Origin: Lachnospiraceae bacterium
GTDB lineage: Bacteria; Bacillota; Clostridia; Lachnospirales; Lachnospiraceae
NCBI GenBank assembly: GCA_017461725.1
Contig: JAFTXG010000028.1
Location: 62,001-126,000, forward strand
DNA length: 64,000 bases
Reading direction: 5' to 3'
Below are positions 7,579 through 15,982 of the stretch, one piece after another (positions within the stretch are counted from its first letter, which is position 1; each line of letters opens with the position of its first letter). The translations under genes were made by a program, and so were the position numbers. A model generated the notes under the pieces. The model was not told where the DNA came from and did not search any database. It saw only the letters and a program-made list of their open reading frames with translations.

Positions 7579-9657
7579 CTACTTTTCTCCTACGATCTGC
7601 AGTCGGATATCGTGAATCACCCACTGTCCGTCCAGATACATCATCCGTCCTACCAGTTCTCCCGTGCCGATGCGCACGGTAGCACAGAGGGCCATTTCAC
7701 CGGAGGAGTCATATTCTTCCAGATTAATATTTTCGCCTCTGACCAGTGTGTGAACAGACTTTTCCCCTGCCGGCCAGAAATACTCCATCGCCGCATATCC
7801 GATGTCGATGATCTCCGATGCACCGGTATCCGGCTGAAGAATGTTCAGCTGAGTATCACTCAACCGCTCCACAACAACGGAGATATAAGTGAACTCCCCT
7901 GCCAACCGCTCATTTTCCTCTGTATCTCCCTCGCTGATCGGAATCCTCCGCCATTCATGATCGACGAGCTGCCAGACTCCATAATAGTTTGAAGTATACC
8001 TTGTACCAAAAATTCGGTTACAGTATATCAGTTCGGAAATCCCGTCTCCGGTCACATCCACCGGTCTTGCAAACCCGACGTACAGTGAATCAATATTTTT
8101 TCCCACAAAAAGCTTGTCACCGTTACCGAAATGCAGAAAAAGCCCGTCAGCATCACCGTCATAAAATCGGTCATCTATCCCGTCCCCGTCGTAATCCAAC
8201 GTGGGATATTTGTTCTGCACCATCTCATCCAGATAGCCACTGTGATTTGCAAATTCCTCCCTGCCTGCCGGCACCTCTTTGTTCTCCTCAGCTGACAGCT
8301 GCTCCTTTTCCATATCCGGACAGTCAGTGGTCAGATCTACCTCCAGTTTCAGGAGATAGTCATTGATCTCCTCCCCGCCAAGCACTGCTGTTTTATCGAT
8401 TTCATAGGTGTACTTTGATGGTGTGCGAAGCGTCTCATGGTCATAATCAACACTGATTTTTATCGGTTTCTGATCGGAGAAGAACAGCCAACCTTCTCCC
8501 CGACCTGTCTTTGCATTCATTTCCGTCAGATAACACACCGCATCAAAATCACCGGCGATGGTGCCGGTCTGTTCCAGATAGATATCACCCATCGCCCCAA
8601 CAATCGTTCCACAGATTCCATTCAGCTTGCGGTCTTCATCATAGGTAAGGTCCTTCGTCCGAATGGATTCGTGCCAGTCCTTTTTGACCGTTCCATCGAT
8701 AAAGATCACGCTGTTCTTACGACTGCTTTCTTCCCGCATCGCCGAATAATCAATCTCCTCCGGCACACCGGGTTGCAGTTCAAAATCACCCGGCTCATTC
8801 CACCAGAATGCCATGCCACTCAGCTCCACTGACCAGTTATAATACAGATCGACCCAAATATGGGGTATGGAATATCGGGTAAAATCGATAATACCTGTGC
8901 TGAGATGAAATTCCGGGTAATTCTCATAACCTTCCTGCAATGTTTCATAACCGCCGTAAGCGCTCCTCAGTGTCTTCTGCCACAGTGCCGTCAACATTTC
9001 CTCTTTGCCCGTAAAATTATAGCCGATTTGCTCGGTAGTATCCTCGATCACATACTCACCCTCGTACAGCAGAATGACCTTATCCTCGTCATATTCATCC
9101 AGATTGAGTGCTTCCGCTCCGCCGGTATGCCACCAGTCGGTATTCTGGTCGGTCACATGAAAGCAATATCCCTCTTTACTTTCCCCATACCAGCTATAAA
9201 GCTCCTGACAACTTTCCGCCCACACATAATAATACGGTTTCCGATGAAAGAACAGTGTGTCATCGGAAATGTCCGCATATACCCGAAATGCATAGTTCCC
9301 CGGAGCAAGGGTTCGTTGAACCTTGAAATCTCCGGCTCTTCGATCCGTCTCCATCTCACGGAGCATTTCGGCAATCTCTGAAAACTCCTCCTCCGGCAGA
9401 GAATAATCCAGTTCAGCCCGCATGGATTCTGCCACTGACTCACTTAGCGATGTGGGTGCAGTCACCGCACTCTCTGTTTCCTTCTTCTCTTCGTCCTGAT
9501 CAGCATCCTCTTTCTCTCCTGAAAACTCTGTGATCAGCCCTTCACCTGAATCGGCATGCTGGAAGTTATCCTCAATCGTCTTCTCGCTGTGGCAACCACT
9601 TACGATATTCATCAGGATCAGCAGTACCAGTATTCCAACCACTCTTCTCTTCCTCAT
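7579..9657 (-). CDS. Large secreted lipoprotein with Asp-rich calcium-type loops
   Basis: I start the protein at MRKRRVVGILVLL (9657) because GGGGGAAG lies four bases before it; a TTG start at 9738 would overlap a promoter. The 692-residue product has a lipoprotein signal peptide with lipobox VSGC, an acidic linker, and a long extracytoplasmic part with no domain I can name. Near the C-terminal third, DYDGDGIDDRFYDGDADG followed by DVTGDG resembles EF-hand-like or FG-GAP/VCBS calcium-binding loops. The very C-terminus (MYLDGQWVIHDIRL) looks like a beta-rich end domain. It is a single-gene unit, probably anchored on the outer membrane face. Function unknown. Confidence 0.75.
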   Translation of the reverse strand: MRKRRVVGILVLLILMNIVSGCHSEKTIEDNFQHADSGEGLITEFSGEKEDADQDEEKKETESAVTAPTSLSESVAESMRAELDYSLPEEEFSEIAEMLREMETDRRAGDFKVQRTLAPGNYAFRVYADISDDTLFFHRKPYYYVWAESCQELYSWYGESKEGYCFHVTDQNTDWWHTGGAEALNLDEYDEDKVILLYEGEYVIEDTTEQIGYNFTGKEEMLTALWQKTLRSAYGGYETLQEGYENYPEFHLSTGIIDFTRYSIPHIWVDLYYNWSVELSGMAFWWNEPGDFELQPGVPEEIDYSAMREESSRKNSVIFIDGTVKKDWHESIRTKDLTYDEDRKLNGICGTIVGAMGDIYLEQTGTIAGDFDAVCYLTEMNAKTGRGEGWLFFSDQKPIKISVDYDHETLRTPSKYTYEIDKTAVLGGEEINDYLLKLEVDLTTDCPDMEKEQLSAEENKEVPAGREEFANHSGYLDEMVQNKYPTLDYDGDGIDDRFYDGDADGLFLHFGNGDKLFVGKNIDSLYVGFARPVDVTGDGISELIYCNRIFGTRYTSNYYGVWQLVDHEWRRIPISEGDTEENERLAGEFTYISVVVERLSDTQLNILQPDTGASEIIDIGYAAMEYFWPAGEKSVHTLVRGENINLEEYDSSGEMALCATVRIGTGELVGRMMYLDGQWVIHDIRLQIVGEK

Positions 9658-9673
9658 GTCTTCCCCCATTCTG

Positions 9674-9738
9674 CTGCCGTTCGTGATTGACGGCAGTCTT
9701 ATCATTTTCAGTTTAAAGAATTTTTTTCTCGGTGTCAA
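9674..9738 (-). promoter_or_regulatory. Promoter and leader hairpin of the lipoprotein gene
   Basis: On the minus strand TTGACA (9733-9738) and TAAACT (9710-9715) are 17 bases apart. In the short leader, CTGCCGT (9674-9680) and ACGGCAG (9690-9696) form a perfect 7-bp inverted repeat just before the ribosome site. It may be a translation control hairpin or an operator. Confidence 0.45.
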
Positions 9739-9913
9739 TCGTTCAAAATCAAGTGTAAATAAGAGTTAATATTTGTAATATTTATTTCATTCTTCTGTAA
9801 CATTTTTGTAATTTATCTACCCCTTATCACGGCAATATGTTATACTAAAAGAAAATTTTCAGCATGAACGCTGCGATTGTATTCTATCGTTACTTTCCTG
9901 AAAGGAGATTCAC

Positions 9914-10453
9914 ATGATCTACGACATTACGCAAGAACTGTTCTCCGGTGCCGTCTACCCCGGCGACGTACGCCCCGAGTTCACCCGCATCAAGTCTTTT
10001 GATAAAGGCGATACGTCCACCTGCACCATTTTTTCCATGAATGCCCACAATGCGACCCATATTGACGCTCCGATCCACCGCGTCAAGGGCGGCAAAGGTA
10101 TCGACGAACTGGCGCTGGAGGTATGCGTGGGCAAAGCCACCGTGATCGACTATGAAAACCGCGACAAACTGACAGATATCCCTACGCAGCGTATTCTGTT
10201 CAAAAACTGTGAGCAGATCGATGAGGCCACTGCCACTCTCCTGGTAGAAAAAGGCGTGTTGTTTGTGGGGGCAGAGGGACAGAGCATCGGAAATCGCGAG
10301 GTACACCGCATCCTTCTGGAAAATGAGGTGGTGGTGCTGGAGGGTGCCAGACTGGCTGAAGTGCCCGAGGGCGAGTATATGCTGTACGCCCCTCCCATCA
10401 AGCTGGGCGGATGTGACGGAGCCCCCTGCCGGGCGATCCTGATCAGCGACTGA
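9914..10453 (+). CDS. Cyclase-family hydrolase (kynurenine formamidase-like)
   Basis: The 179-residue protein belongs to the metal-dependent cyclase family (PF04199). Its signature NATHIDAPIHRVKGG corresponds to the HxGTHxDxPxH metal-binding motif, although the first position is N rather than G (HNATH). Relatives include KynB kynurenine formamidase and isatin hydrolase, which cut amides or cyclic amides. The ribosome site AAAGGAG is well placed. It stands alone between the lipoprotein gene and a convergent dehydrogenase. No other kynurenine pathway genes are present, so a formamidase role is not supported. It is best treated as an amide or lactam hydrolase of unknown substrate. Confidence 0.85.
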   Translation: MIYDITQELFSGAVYPGDVRPEFTRIKSFDKGDTSTCTIFSMNAHNATHIDAPIHRVKGGKGIDELALEVCVGKATVIDYENRDKLTDIPTQRILFKNCEQIDEATATLLVEKGVLFVGAEGQSIGNREVHRILLENEVVVLEGARLAEVPEGEYMLYAPPIKLGGCDGAPCRAILISD

Positions 10454-10530
10454 TTGTCAGCTGCTTTTGTCGGCATCACATCAACCGTGTATTGCCGAGC
10501 CCCTCGGAGCTCTTTTTACATGCAGACTTA

Positions 10531-10590
10531 AAAACCGGCAGACCGAATGTCCGTATTGAACACTCAGTCTGCCGGTTTAATTATTTTATT
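10531..10590. terminator. Bidirectional terminator between convergent genes
   Basis: AAACCGGCAGAC pairs exactly with GTCTGCCGGTTT. T-rich tails are present on both strands (TTTAATTATTTTATT on plus, GGTTTTTAAG on minus). It serves the cyclase gene and the convergent dehydrogenase gene. Confidence 0.85.
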
Positions 10591-10665
10591 GCTCTCTCCG
10601 CCGATCCTGTTAATCAGTCATTCTGAATCATTCACTCGAATAACAAACGCCCCTCCTCGACGATA

Positions 10666-11616
10666 TTACCAAAGCGGATACAGAGGCTTTCCACCGTTCA
10701 ATACGTTCACGATGGACTGTGCACAGATGATACCGCCGTTATAGTTGGTCTCATAAGTCAACGCGGACACATGAGGAGTCATTACAGTATTTGTCAGCGG
10801 AATCAGTGGATTGTCGGGCAGAATCGGCTCCGTCTCATATACATCAACGCCTGCGCCGGTCAGTTTTCCGGACTTCAGTGCCTCTGCCAGAGCACCCTCA
10901 TCCACCAGCGGTCCGCGAGCGGTGTTGATCAGATAAGCGCCGTCCTTCATCTTTGCGATCGCTGCCGCATCGATGATGTGATGGGTCGAATCCATATAGG
11001 GGAGATGCAGGGAAACAATGTCGGACTGAGTAATCACCTCGTCGAAGGATACCAGCTTAACTCCGCGCTCTGCTGCCGCCTGCTCGTTGGGGTAGGGATC
11101 GTAAGCCAGAATATTCACATCAAAGCCCTTTAACAGCTCCGCCACTCTTCTGCCGATCCGTCCGAAGCCGAGGAGACCCACGGTCTTTGCCGTCAACTCT
11201 CTGGTGGATGCACGGTTCCAGCTTGCACTGCGGGCTGCCTTATCCTGCAGCGGAAGATTTTTCATCACACTGAGCATCAATGTCAGTGCAAACTCAGCCA
11301 CCGCATTGTGGTTGGCGATCACGCCCACCTCGAGACCCATCTCCTTCATCACCTTCAGGTCAAAGTTGTCGGTGCCGACACCAAATCGGGAAACCACCTT
11401 AAGCTCATCCAGACCGGACAACATCTCCGCATCATAGACCTCTGTTCCGGCGATAATACCGTAAACGCCCTGAATCATCGCTTTCTGCTCTTCACGGTTC
11501 AGTCTGCGGCCGGTATCGTTACAAACCAGCTCAAAGCCTGCATCGATCAAAATCTGTCTCGCCTCATCACAGATCAGCCTTCTGTGGCTGCTGGAAAGAA
11601 TTGCTACTTTTTTCAT
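10666..11616 (-). CDS. D-2-hydroxyacid dehydrogenase (phosphoglycerate dehydrogenase-like)
   Basis: This 316-residue NAD-dependent oxidoreductase has the family layout: substrate domain at both ends, Rossmann loop GFGRIGRR (about 150-157) with the cofactor-choosing acidic residue in LAYDPYP, catalytic Arg in NTARGPLVDEGAL, then GVDVYETEP and the catalytic His in MTPHVSALT. It interconverts a 2-hydroxy acid and a 2-oxo acid. It lacks the C-terminal ACT domain of long SerA forms. It is downstream of a small kinase gene with a gap of about 80 bases and is near other organic-acid enzymes, so a catabolic role rather than serine synthesis is possible. Confidence 0.88.
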   Translation of the reverse strand: MKKVAILSSSHRRLICDEARQILIDAGFELVCNDTGRRLNREEQKAMIQGVYGIIAGTEVYDAEMLSGLDELKVVSRFGVGTDNFDLKVMKEMGLEVGVIANHNAVAEFALTLMLSVMKNLPLQDKAARSASWNRASTRELTAKTVGLLGFGRIGRRVAELLKGFDVNILAYDPYPNEQAAAERGVKLVSFDEVITQSDIVSLHLPYMDSTHHIIDAAAIAKMKDGAYLINTARGPLVDEGALAEALKSGKLTGAGVDVYETEPILPDNPLIPLTNTVMTPHVSALTYETNYNGGIICAQSIVNVLNGGKPLYPLW

Positions 11617-11697
11617 CCCTATTTCCTCTTCTTCCTATTATTTATCCATTGCCTTACTCTCCCGCTTCTTTATCACGGAAAGTCACCAAAACAGAGT

Positions 11698-12291
11698 TTA
11701 CTGCTCCATAAACCGCTTTAACTGGTCGATCAAAGCATCCACATCCACCTTCTCCGGATAGGTCGCATCGATCTCAATCCGCTCTCCGCGGCACTTAAAG
11801 CTGCCCATTCCGCGCTTTTCAAACTTCTCAGCAAACTCATCTCTGGTCATGGTGTAGTCATGGCTCTCTCCCTCTCTGGGCGGATAATGATCCTGCAAGA
11901 CGTGGCCCAGATGACGAAGGTGGCGCACATCACGCTCCACATATCGCTCATAAAATACATCCGCATTGCCACCCAAAAACAGGGTGATCACATCGCAGGA
12001 GTAATTCGCCAGCAGGCTGTCCAGCCGTTCAGCGGAGCCGGTGTCGAAATTGTTGTCAATGATGAAGGGAACCTCCGCTTTCATCATGGCCTCGGCAGCC
12101 TTCAGCACCACCGCGTTCGCTGCATGGTCCAGCTGGCGCTTCTGTGCATAGTTCTCAAAGCCCAGTGTATCAAACAGTTCCTCCTTCAGGGCATCCTTTT
12201 CCAGAATCGGAAGGCCGAACGCTTTGCTCAGCTTTGCCGCAATGGTGGACTTTCCGGATGCGGGCATTCCGGTTAAAATAATCAGTTTCAT
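11698..12291 (-). CDS. Small P-loop kinase-like ATPase (AAA_33 type)
   Basis: The 197-residue protein opens with a Walker A GMPASGKST (residues 8-16) and has a Walker B-like strand IIDNNFD, typical of gluconate, shikimate or zeta-type small kinases (AAA_33). Length fits a single-domain kinase. It is divergent from the LysR gene and just upstream of the D-2-hydroxyacid dehydrogenase, perhaps co-transcribed. The substrate cannot be inferred; a sugar acid or other small hydroxylated metabolite would suit the context. Confidence 0.75.
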   Translation of the reverse strand: MKLIILTGMPASGKSTIAAKLSKAFGLPILEKDALKEELFDTLGFENYAQKRQLDHAANAVVLKAAEAMMKAEVPFIIDNNFDTGSAERLDSLLANYSCDVITLFLGGNADVFYERYVERDVRHLRHLGHVLQDHYPPREGESHDYTMTRDEFAEKFEKRGMGSFKCRGERIEIDATYPEKVDVDALIDQLKRFMEQ

Positions 12292-12509
12292 GTCTATCTT
12301 TCCTTTATATTTGTGATTGTGTTTCCTGCTAATACTGTATTGATATAAAAATGCGATTAAAGAAACGTTTCAATGTCACACATTCTGACCACAGCTTCTG
12401 TACAAACAGGCACATCTGTGCTATCATAACCATAGTCATTCAGACTTCAAAATGTATCACATACAGTCCATTTCATACATCGACACATATCCAATCGGGA
12501 GGTATTTCC

Positions 12510-13388
12510 ATGGAACTTCTGCAGCTGCGCTATTTCCGCACTGTTGCCAGCTATGAGAGCATCACCAAAGCCGCCGAATACTACCATATCCCACAGCCGG
12601 CAATGTCACAGACCATTGCCCGCCTGGAAAAAGAGCTGGGGGGCATCCGCCTCTTTGACCGAAAAAACGGCAGACTCTTTTTAAACGATAAAGGACGCAC
12701 CTTCCTGGAATCGGTAGATCGAGCACTCAACGAACTGGACAAGGGTGTGTCCAGCGTTACCACAGATCAGACCCGCATCGCCGGTCCCGTCCGCCTGGTT
12801 GCCCTGGAGAACCGCCGCTTTATCCTGGGGTGTGTATCCTCGTTTTCTGCCCTGTATCCGGAGGTCAATTTCTCCATCTCCCACAGCTCTGACCCTGACC
12901 AGCTCTGTGATCTGTGCATCTGCGCGGAGAAAAGCTATCGACAGATGAACACATCAATCCCGCTGATCCGGGAGAAATTTGTGGTAGCCCTCCATGAGAG
13001 CCATCCGCTGGCCCAGTGCGCTACGCTGTCGCCGGAACAGCTGAGAGGCGAAAAGTTCATCACCCTCTCTCCTCAATTTGCCCAGTACGGTGTTACCGTC
13101 AGTCTGTGCCGCCAGCACGGATTTGAGCCGGATATTCCGTTTATCTGTGATGATGAATACTATGTCCGGAAATATGTGTCGGAGAAAATGGGAATCGCTC
13201 TGGCACCGGCCGTCTCCTGGGCCGGTCGCCTCCGCACAAACACCTGCACCATCCCGCTGGAGGATCCCTCTGTCACCACAACCTCCTATGTGGTCTGGGA
13301 TGACACCAAATATCAGTCTCCCGCTGTCAAGGAATTTCTCCGGTATCTGGCGGGCGAAGCGGCTGCATTGTCCGGGAATCTGATCTGA
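12510..13388 (+). CDS. LysR-family transcriptional regulator
   Basis: The start is set at MELLQLRYFRTVASYES because GGGAGG lies seven bases before this ATG; the longer frame to 12351 is not LysR-like. The 292-residue protein has the N-terminal helix-turn-helix (SITKAAEYYHIPQPAMSQTIARLEKELG, residues about 15-45) and a periplasmic-binding-fold effector domain. It faces the FAD oxidoreductase/aldolase genes convergently and is divergent from the small kinase gene, so either unit may be its target. The binding site was not resolved. Confidence 0.93.
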   Translation: MELLQLRYFRTVASYESITKAAEYYHIPQPAMSQTIARLEKELGGIRLFDRKNGRLFLNDKGRTFLESVDRALNELDKGVSSVTTDQTRIAGPVRLVALENRRFILGCVSSFSALYPEVNFSISHSSDPDQLCDLCICAEKSYRQMNTSIPLIREKFVVALHESHPLAQCATLSPEQLRGEKFITLSPQFAQYGVTVSLCRQHGFEPDIPFICDDEYYVRKYVSEKMGIALAPAVSWAGRLRTNTCTIPLEDPSVTTTSYVVWDDTKYQSPAVKEFLRYLAGEAAALSGNLI

Positions 13389-13470
13389 AACGGTCAGATT
13401 TCCGGATTTTATTTTACGTGACCTCATTCACATAATGTATCAACCTTACAAAACAGGTGTCGCCATCCGA

Positions 13471-14847
13471 TCACTCCGGCATGTCAAGGATCGCGCCCTG
13501 AGAGAGCAACGTCTCACGAAGCTTCGACACATCGATCTCGCCGGGAGTCACACCGCCGTCCAGTGCCATACATGCGCCGATTGCTGCTGCCTGGCCAAGA
13601 CACATGCAGACAGACATGATACGGGTGGAGCCGATCACGCTCTCGTCCACGGAAATGCAGCGTCCGGAGAACATCAGATTGCTGATTTCAGCACTTACCA
13701 TGGTGCCGTAGGGAACACCGAAGGGTCTGGTCACGGTCTTGAACAGAGTCGTGTTATTTTTTCCGCTGTGGATATCCAGCTTGTAGCCGGAAAGCACTAC
13801 GGTATCCTCAGGGATCTCTCCCGCCATGGCCTCGTCCACGTTTACGCAGCGAATACCCTTGAATCGTCTGGTCTCACGCACACCCAAATTAGGACAGATG
13901 GAGGAAATGTAACAATTCTCAAATCCGGGCACATGTGCTCGGAACATCTCGACCAGAGGTTTCAACTGAGTCTGGCCGTCCAGCTCTGCACGGGTCAGAT
14001 CCAGAATGTCCGTCGCATCCACATCCAGCAGTCTGGTGGTATTTACATACACCTGACCGGGATTTAAGCCGTTGATGATGATCATACTCTGACGATTTAC
14101 GGGAAGAGTTCCCTCCTTACCCAAACGTTCAAACAGCTTGGTCATGCCGACAAAAATATGGTTGGGGCTGGCGCGAAAATAATCGGCATCGTAGCCGGGC
14201 TTGGTATCAATCAGGGATCCTGCACCGTAGATCATCTCCTCGGGGTGCTCCTCGATATAATCAAACAGCTTGGTATTATCCACATTTTCCAGTGTACACA
14301 TAACAGTGGGCGCCATCAACTCGCCGCCGTTTCTGCCCATATTGTAGGAGCAGCCTGCCAGGTAAGCCACATCACCGTCACCGGTACAGTCGATATAAAT
14401 ATCGGCGGTGATCACGATTTCATTGCACTTTCCGTACATGGTGATGGATTTGATCTCGCCGTTCTCCACCTCCACTTTCTGGGTCTCGCAGTGCAGGATG
14501 ATATCCACGCCTGCCTCGCGGCACATCTCAATGGCGAGGATTTTCACACCCTCAGCGTCCATATTTGACGTGGAATTGTGCTTGGGGCAGTAGCGATGTC
14601 CGTAGGACTGTCCTCTCTCCTGCAGGCGATCAATAAACTCCTGACCGAATCCGGCAATGATCTGAGTGCCATTTTCATCCAAAAATCCCAGCGGAGGCAG
14701 ACCGATAGCCATATTTCCGCCCAGATATCCGTTTTTCTCCAACAGGATGACCTTTTTCCCGGCACGGGCGGCCACGATCGCTGCAGCCAGACCGGAGGGA
14801 CCGGCACCAATCACCGCAATATCATAGGTATAGCTGTAATGCTTCAT
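13471..14847 (-). CDS. FAD-dependent oxidoreductase (PF12831-type)
   Basis: The 458-residue protein has an N-terminal dinucleotide-binding loop GAGPSGLAAAI (residues about 14-24) with the ribose-binding acid in VILLEKNGYLGGNM. It also has the family middle motif YIDCTGDGDVAYLAGC and the C-terminal GRCISVDESVIGSTRIMSVCM flavin-site signature. These are hallmarks of the FAD_oxidored family, many of which oxidise or dehydrate organic acids in the cytoplasm. Its start overlaps the stop of the upstream aldolase gene (TGATG), so the two are co-expressed. The reaction is unknown; the link with a pyruvate-type aldolase suggests one catabolic pathway. Confidence 0.88.
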   Translation of the reverse strand: MKHYSYTYDIAVIGAGPSGLAAAIVAARAGKKVILLEKNGYLGGNMAIGLPPLGFLDENGTQIIAGFGQEFIDRLQERGQSYGHRYCPKHNSTSNMDAEGVKILAIEMCREAGVDIILHCETQKVEVENGEIKSITMYGKCNEIVITADIYIDCTGDGDVAYLAGCSYNMGRNGGELMAPTVMCTLENVDNTKLFDYIEEHPEEMIYGAGSLIDTKPGYDADYFRASPNHIFVGMTKLFERLGKEGTLPVNRQSMIIINGLNPGQVYVNTTRLLDVDATDILDLTRAELDGQTQLKPLVEMFRAHVPGFENCYISSICPNLGVRETRRFKGIRCVNVDEAMAGEIPEDTVVLSGYKLDIHSGKNNTTLFKTVTRPFGVPYGTMVSAEISNLMFSGRCISVDESVIGSTRIMSVCMCLGQAAAIGACMALDGGVTPGEIDVSKLRETLLSQGAILDMPE

Positions 14848-15749
14848 CAGATATCTTCCTCCTTCTCATAAATATCAAGAGCACGCTCAAGGATCTTATA
14901 CTCATCCAGCGTCAGCGGACGGAAAGGACGACGACAGGTATCATCCCTGATCACACCCTTCATCTTTAACATCGCCTTCAGTCCGGGGATCGCGGGAACG
15001 GGCTTGATCAGCTTGGAATTCTCACAGATTCTCTGCTGATAGATCTGCGCTCTCTCCATATCTCCGCTCATAAAATACTCATACGCCTTGATATGGCGCT
15101 TCGCGAACACAGCCGCAGGACCGGAAATCGCTCCCTTACAGCCGATGGCCAGCGCGGCGTTCATCAGAGAGTCAGAACCGATCAATGCTTCAGGCTTTCT
15201 CTTTGTCTGTACCCGCAGATAGTCGCTCAGTCTGCCCAAATCGGTGTTGGAATACTTGATACCCATGGCGTTCGGGTTTTCATCCATGACCTGCGCAAAG
15301 GCTTTCACACTGATATCATTATTGGTATATTTGGAAATATTGTACAGGTAAACCGGCTTTCCGTTGGCAGCCTGACACGCCTCGCGGTAATAATCGGCCA
15401 TGGCAATATCATCTGCCCTGAAGAAGATCGGTGTCACAACGCCCACACCGTCTGCGCCCGCCTCACAGGCATAGGCCACATTTTCCATGGTGGTCTTCCA
15501 GTCAAGAGTTCCGCACTGGATATAGCAGAGCATCCTGCCCTGATTTGCATCGATTACCGTGTCCGTGATCTCATGCTGCTCCTCCTTGCTGACCAGAACA
15601 CTCTCTCCGTTGGTTCCGGTGGGATACACGCCGTGAATACCCTGATCGGCCAGATGATTCACCAGCGAGCGGAGGGAATCATGATCAATTTCGCCCTTTG
15701 CATTCATCGGGGTAATATTGGCACATACGATTCCGTACATTTTTTTCAT
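14847..15749 (-). CDS. DHDPS/N-acetylneuraminate lyase-family aldolase
   Basis: This 300-residue TIM-barrel enzyme shows the family motifs: GTNGES (residues about 42-47) that binds the pyruvate carboxylate, the catalytic Tyr in PVYLYNIS, and the Schiff-base Lys in GIKYSN (about 160). Members condense or release pyruvate with aldehydes. It is coupled to an FAD oxidoreductase rather than lysine-synthesis genes, so a catabolic lyase is more likely than DapA. Residue-level assignment to NanA, DapA or a keto-deoxy-sugar aldolase is not safe from sequence alone. Confidence 0.88.
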   Translation of the reverse strand: MKKMYGIVCANITPMNAKGEIDHDSLRSLVNHLADQGIHGVYPTGTNGESVLVSKEEQHEITDTVIDANQGRMLCYIQCGTLDWKTTMENVAYACEAGADGVGVVTPIFFRADDIAMADYYREACQAANGKPVYLYNISKYTNNDISVKAFAQVMDENPNAMGIKYSNTDLGRLSDYLRVQTKRKPEALIGSDSLMNAALAIGCKGAISGPAAVFAKRHIKAYEYFMSGDMERAQIYQQRICENSKLIKPVPAIPGLKAMLKMKGVIRDDTCRRPFRPLTLDEYKILERALDIYEKEEDI

Positions 15750-15830
15750 AACAGCGCCTTCCTTTCGTGCATATTCATGCTTTCATTGTAGCAAACAACA
15801 CTGAATTTGTAAAATATTAATAATGATATG

Positions 15831-15930
15831 TTGTCATATTTTTTATGTTATGATATAAGGGTGCTTTCGGGCATACATGATGAGAGGCTCCCGCCGGGAT
15901 TGCGGAAGCCTCTTGTGTGATCTTTTCTCT
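15831..15930 (+). ncRNA. Possible short transcript with its own promoter and hairpin
   Basis: On the plus strand TTGTCA (15831-15836) and an extended -10 TGATATAAG (15851-15859) are 17 bases apart. About 25 bases past the predicted start, GAGGCTCCCGC (15884-15894) pairs with GCGGAAGCCTC (15902-15912), one mismatch, followed by a modest T-rich tail. No open frame lies between. This could be a small RNA antisense to the M20-aldolase spacer, or simply a hairpin. The AT-rich promoter-like region may also serve the aldolase gene on the other strand. Confidence 0.3.
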
Positions 15931-15982
15931 GTGTATTGATTATCTGCCTTGCAGTTCAGGCAATTTATACAGGAAGGTATTA

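Noticed and set aside
13389..13470. Terminator between the LysR and FAD oxidoreductase genes
   Set aside because: No stable hairpin with a T-run was found in this 82-base convergent gap.
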